Assembly (NCBI RefSeq): GCF_022496765.1
Contig: NZ_VANV01000013.1
Span: 124,001-188,000, forward strand
Origin: Acidaminobacter sp. JC074
Lineage (GTDB): Bacteria; Bacillota; Clostridia; Peptostreptococcales; Acidaminobacteraceae
Length of the DNA: 64,000 nucleotides
Reading direction: 5' to 3'
The position numbers were made by a program, and so were the translations under genes. A model generated the notes under the pieces. That model saw only the letters and a list, made by a program, of their open reading frames with translations, did no database searches and had not been told where the DNA came from. This document shows positions 60,691-64,000 of this stretch, one piece after another (position 1 is the stretch's first letter; each line of letters opens with the position of its first letter).

Positions 60691-61962
60691 TTATACCTCC
60701 AGCTCTTCTTTTGGAATAACTATTGTAAATTCACTACCCCTATCTTGATCGGATGTCACTTCGATTGTACCCCTTAAAGTTTTTTCTATCATATCTTTTA
60801 CGAAGCTTAAACCTAAGCCTCTATTTATAGCACCTGTTTCGTAATTAATCTTAGTAGAAAATCCAGGTGTAAATATCTCATTGATATCTTCTTGACTGAT
60901 GCCAGAACCAGAATCCGATATCTTGAATACATGACTATCATCAACTTCATTATGAACAAATCTTATATAATTCTCTCCTTCTTTATCACCAATGGCTTCT
61001 ATGGCATTCATAAAGAGGTTTCTAAAAATGGACATCAACTGATAATGCTTACCTGTATAAAAGTCCTGTCCAAGTGCAACTTCAATATCAATCCTATAGC
61101 CCTTTTGAGCCACTTCTGCAATCATCTTATTTTTAATCAAGGTAATGACATTAGAAAACCACATGCCCTTGTCTTGAAATCTAAACTCTGTAATCTCTGT
61201 AACACCACGCATAATAAGCTCATAGTCTTTTTTTATCTCATGAACATGACTGGCCAGTTCAACGGAGTGATTTGCCCAGGTTTCTGGTTTATGGTTGTTA
61301 TTGATGTTTTCAAACAAACCATAAGCATGGGCCATGGTTTCTTCAATTTTATCCATGTTTTTAGCCATCCAATAAACTTCTGATTTTAAGTTCATGCTCA
61401 GCCAAACAAGCTTGTTGTATCTATCTTCATGTTCTTCAACCAAAGCAAGCATCTGATAATATTGGAATCCTCTAATAGTCAAACATGCCAAAACTCCACG
61501 CGTAATGGCCACAATCGGCAAGATTATCAAGACATGTGGCGTCATGGTATTGTCAAAGAGAACATAATGCATGATGATCTCAGTCACATTAGCAGCCAGG
61601 TCCGAAAACATAAGAATTAAGAAATATTTAGGAATACTCTTTACAGTATTCTTTTTAGATAGGTACCAAAAAACACCACTGTACATTAAATAGAATATAA
61701 TTTCAGGTGCAAAACCATCTAAGATGTCTGTTTGAAAACCTCTTAACAACATAAAAGATGAAACACGAAGTAAGTAAGTTGACATGGAAACAATCAGACC
61801 TAATAATAAGGGATGTAATTCTCTATGGAAGTACATGATGATACCAAAGGCTACCATAGCGCCTGTGACACGGAAATCCCCTACCAGTACATCAATGTAA
61901 ATTTGTGATGAAATTGTTATAATTAATACGGATATAAACAGTTTCTTTAATCTTGTACTCAT
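60691..61962 (-). CDS. GlnK-like sensor histidine kinase
   Basis: A 423-residue membrane kinase. Residues 1-180 hold about five to six membrane segments, then a dimerisation helix with the probable phosphoacceptor His in SHVHEIKKDYELI, and a GHKL ATPase domain (NLFMNAIEAIGD, ISDSGSGIS, NRGLGLSFVKDMI). The sequence layout is that of GlnK (YcbA) of B. subtilis, which senses glutamine. An extended -10 (TGGTATAAT) lies upstream at 61997-62005. With the response regulator it forms a two-gene operon. Confidence 0.87.
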   Translation of the reverse strand: MSTRLKKLFISVLIITISSQIYIDVLVGDFRVTGAMVAFGIIMYFHRELHPLLLGLIVSMSTYLLRVSSFMLLRGFQTDILDGFAPEIIFYLMYSGVFWYLSKKNTVKSIPKYFLILMFSDLAANVTEIIMHYVLFDNTMTPHVLIILPIVAITRGVLACLTIRGFQYYQMLALVEEHEDRYNKLVWLSMNLKSEVYWMAKNMDKIEETMAHAYGLFENINNNHKPETWANHSVELASHVHEIKKDYELIMRGVTEITEFRFQDKGMWFSNVITLIKNKMIAEVAQKGYRIDIEVALGQDFYTGKHYQLMSIFRNLFMNAIEAIGDKEGENYIRFVHNEVDDSHVFKISDSGSGISQEDINEIFTPGFSTKINYETGAINRGLGLSFVKDMIEKTLRGTIEVTSDQDRGSEFTIVIPKEELEV

Positions 61963-62207
61963 AAAACCTCACTAATCATGTATACTTACATCTAATATTA
62001 TACCATATATATTGAAAATGCTCACTCTCAGCCAAAAGCATCTTTTTACCTAATCGTGATTATTTTCGAGAAATAAAGTGCCCAACTCCTATTCTGAAGA
62101 TACCTAAGTAAAAACTTATTAAGATTATTTAATCTCGACCGCTTCTACCAGTCTTATTTATGCAAAAAAAGTATTAGCAATCAGCCAATACACATTAGGT
62201 TTCATAA

Positions 62208-62591
62208 CTACCTCTTTTTTAATTCTGCCACAAGTACATAGACAAGTAATATGATCATAAACATATCCAAAGGAATAACAACCGCAAAGGACCTGCCATA
62301 AGGATATCTTAAAGAAAAAAGGCAGATGCCTACAAGGTACAACTTTTCTAGGATAGAATAAAGTACAATAGGTAGTCTCCATGTCACTTTATAGGCAGAG
62401 ATAATTAGGAAAATACCTGCCAGTAAGATACTAGCGCTCCAATGTCTAATAATGATGTCATAGTCTTGTAGATAGGCTAAATTAAAAAGTTTGTCTAAAA
62501 ATAATGCCGGTAACACTGAAATGAGTCCTACGCCTCCAGTTAAGAGACCAGTGACAATTAAGATCCACTTTTTAAAACTCTCAGTCTTCAT
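62208..62591 (-). CDS. Unknown membrane protein, four predicted segments
   Basis: A 127-residue hydrophobic protein with about four membrane helices (WILIVTGLLTGGVGLISVLPALFL, SASILLAGIFLIISAY, LPIVLYSILEKLYLVGICLF, VVIPLDMFMIILLVYVLVA). The second ATG, at 62591, has GGAGGAG at better spacing than the first at 62597. No family was recognised. It stands alone between the GlnK-like gene and a small ORF. Confidence 0.55.
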   Translation of the reverse strand: MKTESFKKWILIVTGLLTGGVGLISVLPALFLDKLFNLAYLQDYDIIIRHWSASILLAGIFLIISAYKVTWRLPIVLYSILEKLYLVGICLFSLRYPYGRSFAVVIPLDMFMIILLVYVLVAELKKR

Positions 62592-62772
62592 ATTCATACT
62601 CCTCCCCCAATCATAAACGGTTTAGTAAAGAGTATTTCCAGTATACCTAATAAATAGATACCCAAAATTTTCTAAATCAAAACAAGTTCAAATCCGAACA
62701 TGGGTTGATTATTATTAAATTATGTTATATGATTATTATACACTAAAACAGTATACATAAAAGGAGGAGAAC

Positions 62773-62919
62773 ATGAAAGTTAGAGATTTAACCAAACTTC
62801 TAGGTATTAAAAGCCGCTTCAATTATGAAAGCTCCTTATATAACGATACTTCAATAAACAGTCAGAAAGACTTTTTAGAAGAAAACAAAGTCCCTACCAG
62901 AGAAGGACATTTAGATTGA
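62773..62919 (+). CDS. Small protein, 48 residues
   Basis: The ORF MKVRDLTKLLGIKSRFNYESS to TGA at 62917-62919 has AAGGAGGAGAAC directly upstream, one of the best ribosome binding sites in the window. A -10-like TATACA and TATTAT lie at about 62735-62745. The protein is hydrophilic and has no recognised family. A strong bidirectional terminator follows. It is probably a real small gene. Confidence 0.55.
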   Translation: MKVRDLTKLLGIKSRFNYESSLYNDTSINSQKDFLEENKVPTREGHLD

Positions 62920-62983
62920 GCAATGAGAATGTATAAGAGTGGTATACTCTTTAACTAACCGTCATGGTATGATGGAAAAAAAG

Positions 62984-63014
62984 ACACACACTTCAAATCG
63001 AAGTGTGTGTTTGT
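62984..63014. terminator. Bidirectional terminator, small ORF and methyltransferase
   Basis: An 11-bp perfect stem (62984-62994 with 63000-63010) around a 5-base loop has an A run before it and TTGTTTATTT after it. Confidence 0.9.
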
Positions 63015-63824
63015 TTATTTCTTTATCACATAGAAGGTAACATCATCCTCTATAATATTGTCGTGCTGGGTGATATTCTCAGTATATTTATTAAACATGG
63101 CTTTTACATCTTCCAAAGAAAAATAGTGGTTCCAAAACCTGTACAACTTAAAATTATTGTTGGCCTCGATAATGACATGTTGGTCCAAAATAGCTCTTAT
63201 CTCTTCAAAATGAATCCTTTCACTTAAAGATGTATAAGGGCCAGGTTGCCAGAAACCACCTTCAGATACATCCCAGGACTTTTCAAACCTCATCTTCCTA
63301 ATGGCTGCTTCATTTAAGGCATCAAAGATAAAAATACCCCCAGGTTTTAAAGCCTTAATGATATTGTCTATAAGACCTTGTCTGTCCTCATTTGATAGCA
63401 CACCAAAATCGCAATAAATCATCATGATCATATCGAACTGATTGTCATAGTTCAGTTCCAGATAATTCATGCATTTGTAGTCAATCCTCAAGCCCTTATC
63501 GATGGCATCCTTATTGGCATAATTAATAGAGTTTCTAGAAAAATCTACACCCGTAACTTGGTAGCCTCTTTTAGAAAACTCACTTGTATAAAGACCTGGT
63601 CCACATCCTAAATCTAAAATGCTGGATGATTTTTTCATCATACTTTCCATCCAACCAATGGTTTTTATGATACTCTTCTTATTTCTAGATGCAGCATCAT
63701 TTGACTGATCTAAATGAGCTGATAATAAGTGTTTACCTATATAAGGATCGGTCCACATGGTATGTGTGCCTTTGTCATACGGTTTTACTTGTTTTAAAAG
63801 TTCTATCATTTCTTTTCTTTTCAT
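63015..63824 (-). CDS. Class I SAM-dependent methyltransferase
   Basis: A 269-residue methyltransferase. Motif I is ILDLGCGPGLYTSEFSKRG, the acidic residue after it is in VTGVDFS, and LKPGGIFIFDALNE is the later strand. The substrate is unknown; the N-terminal YDKGTHTMWTDPYIGKHLLSAHL region is seen in poorly described bacterial methyltransferases. The start has AGAGGA upstream. A candidate attenuator lies in its leader. Confidence 0.82.
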   Translation of the reverse strand: MKRKEMIELLKQVKPYDKGTHTMWTDPYIGKHLLSAHLDQSNDAASRNKKSIIKTIGWMESMMKKSSSILDLGCGPGLYTSEFSKRGYQVTGVDFSRNSINYANKDAIDKGLRIDYKCMNYLELNYDNQFDMIMMIYCDFGVLSNEDRQGLIDNIIKALKPGGIFIFDALNEAAIRKMRFEKSWDVSEGGFWQPGPYTSLSERIHFEEIRAILDQHVIIEANNNFKLYRFWNHYFSLEDVKAMFNKYTENITQHDNIIEDDVTFYVIKK

Positions 63825-63852
63825 AATAATTCCTCTCCATCAAAGCAAATCA

Positions 63853-64000
63853 ACAAAAAAACAGCCTAAACGAGCTGCACTAGGCAGCAACTAGAAAAAA
63901 GACGATTAACCGATTAAGACATCAAAAATAAACTGCTTGCTAACAGTCGAAGCCTTGTATCCAGTTAATCACACCTTTCCTTTCCAAGCTGCTCAAGTTA
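63853..64000 (-). promoter_or_regulatory. Candidate attenuator or riboswitch leader of the methyltransferase gene
   Basis: Two hairpins share bases: GCCTA/TAGGC (63864-63868 with 63881-63885) followed by TGTTTTTTTG, and GCTGC/GCAGC (63874-63878 with 63884-63888). Only one can form at a time, as in a terminator switch. Upstream, GATTAAC/GTTAATC encloses ACTG/CAGT. The element runs to the window edge and matched no known class. Confidence 0.4.

Noticed and set aside
60892..61383. 163-residue plus-strand ORF
   Set aside because: It is the shadow of the GlnK-like gene on the other strand.
62158..62382. 74-residue minus-strand ORF overlapping the unknown membrane protein
   Set aside because: It is in another frame of the gene at 62208-62591 and lacks a ribosome binding site.
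1..64000. Mobile elements, prophage, CRISPR arrays, tRNA or rRNA
   Set aside because: No transposase, integrase, spaced repeat array, cloverleaf or rRNA-like sequence was seen on either strand by eye.

Overview
The window is low-GC DNA from an anaerobic Gram-positive bacterium. A Clostridia-class Bacillota is the best inference. The reasons are an NADH-type [FeFe]-hydrogenase (HndABCD), a selenocysteine formate dehydrogenase, strong AGGAGG ribosome binding sites, Rex-like operators, sigma-54 control of a catabolic gene and a GlnK/GlnL-type two-component pair. No respiratory chain, rRNA, tRNA, insertion sequence or CRISPR array was seen.

Layout. 1-6.5 kb (mostly + strand): TetR fragment, a brnTA pair whose toxin has an early amber codon, an SPL-type radical SAM protein, mogA, a Rex-linked lactate dehydrogenase-like gene, and an ABC-F ATPase behind a small ORF and an intrinsic terminator (a likely antibiotic-sensing attenuator). 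6.5-9.4 kb (-): pantothenate operon panG-like/panB/panC/panD with a structured leader ending in a terminator. 9.7-10.8 kb (+): nitronate monooxygenase-like enzyme. 10.8-29.3 kb (all -): a peptide and organic-acid catabolic block: ornithine-cyclodeaminase-like gene under a near-perfect sigma-54 promoter, its adjacent enhancer-binding protein, a PuuD-type amidotransferase, an S9 peptidase, an M20 peptidase, a five-gene Dpp transporter, an M29-like aminopeptidase, GctAB-type CoA transferase, thiolase, 3-hydroxyacyl-CoA dehydrogenase, crotonase and an IclR regulator. Two related operators (YGRAAYGCATTCCA) precede the S9 and gctA genes and suggest one regulon.

29.5-37.8 kb (-): an MFS transporter with an 8-codon leader ORF, a 52-residue zinc-ribbon protein, a membrane-anchored GH18 protein, a pseudopilin-like operon (two TadE-like proteins, a DUF5702-like protein, a Hanks-type kinase) lacking any secretion ATPase nearby, and tmk with two overlapping small ORFs. 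37.9-41.6 kb (-): six tightly packed genes encoding a putative sensory [FeFe]-hydrogenase together with two HATPase proteins, two DRTGG proteins and a PHP protein, behind a promoter and a Rex-like site. This is the best candidate for an undescribed signalling system. 41.7-55.3 kb (-): fdhD, FapA-like and degenerate-GGDEF genes, isochorismatase-like hydrolase, NSS transporter, hndDCBA, mobA and the selenoprotein gene fdhA.

55.4-64 kb: an unknown 102-residue protein (+), a P-loop protein, a TruA-like protein lacking the catalytic Asp, an HXXEE membrane protein, an AGCS symporter with three 10-bp tandem repeats upstream beside its GlnL/GlnK-like regulators, a membrane protein, a 48-residue ORF (+) and a methyltransferase with a possible attenuator at the window edge.

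How it fits together. Peptides are imported and cleaved, acyl groups pass through CoA transfer and beta-oxidation type steps, and reducing equivalents leave through lactate dehydrogenase-like, formate dehydrogenase and hydrogenase enzymes. Rex (NADH/NAD) and perhaps the sensory hydrogenase (H2) would set expression. All functions are read from sequence motifs; no database search was run.
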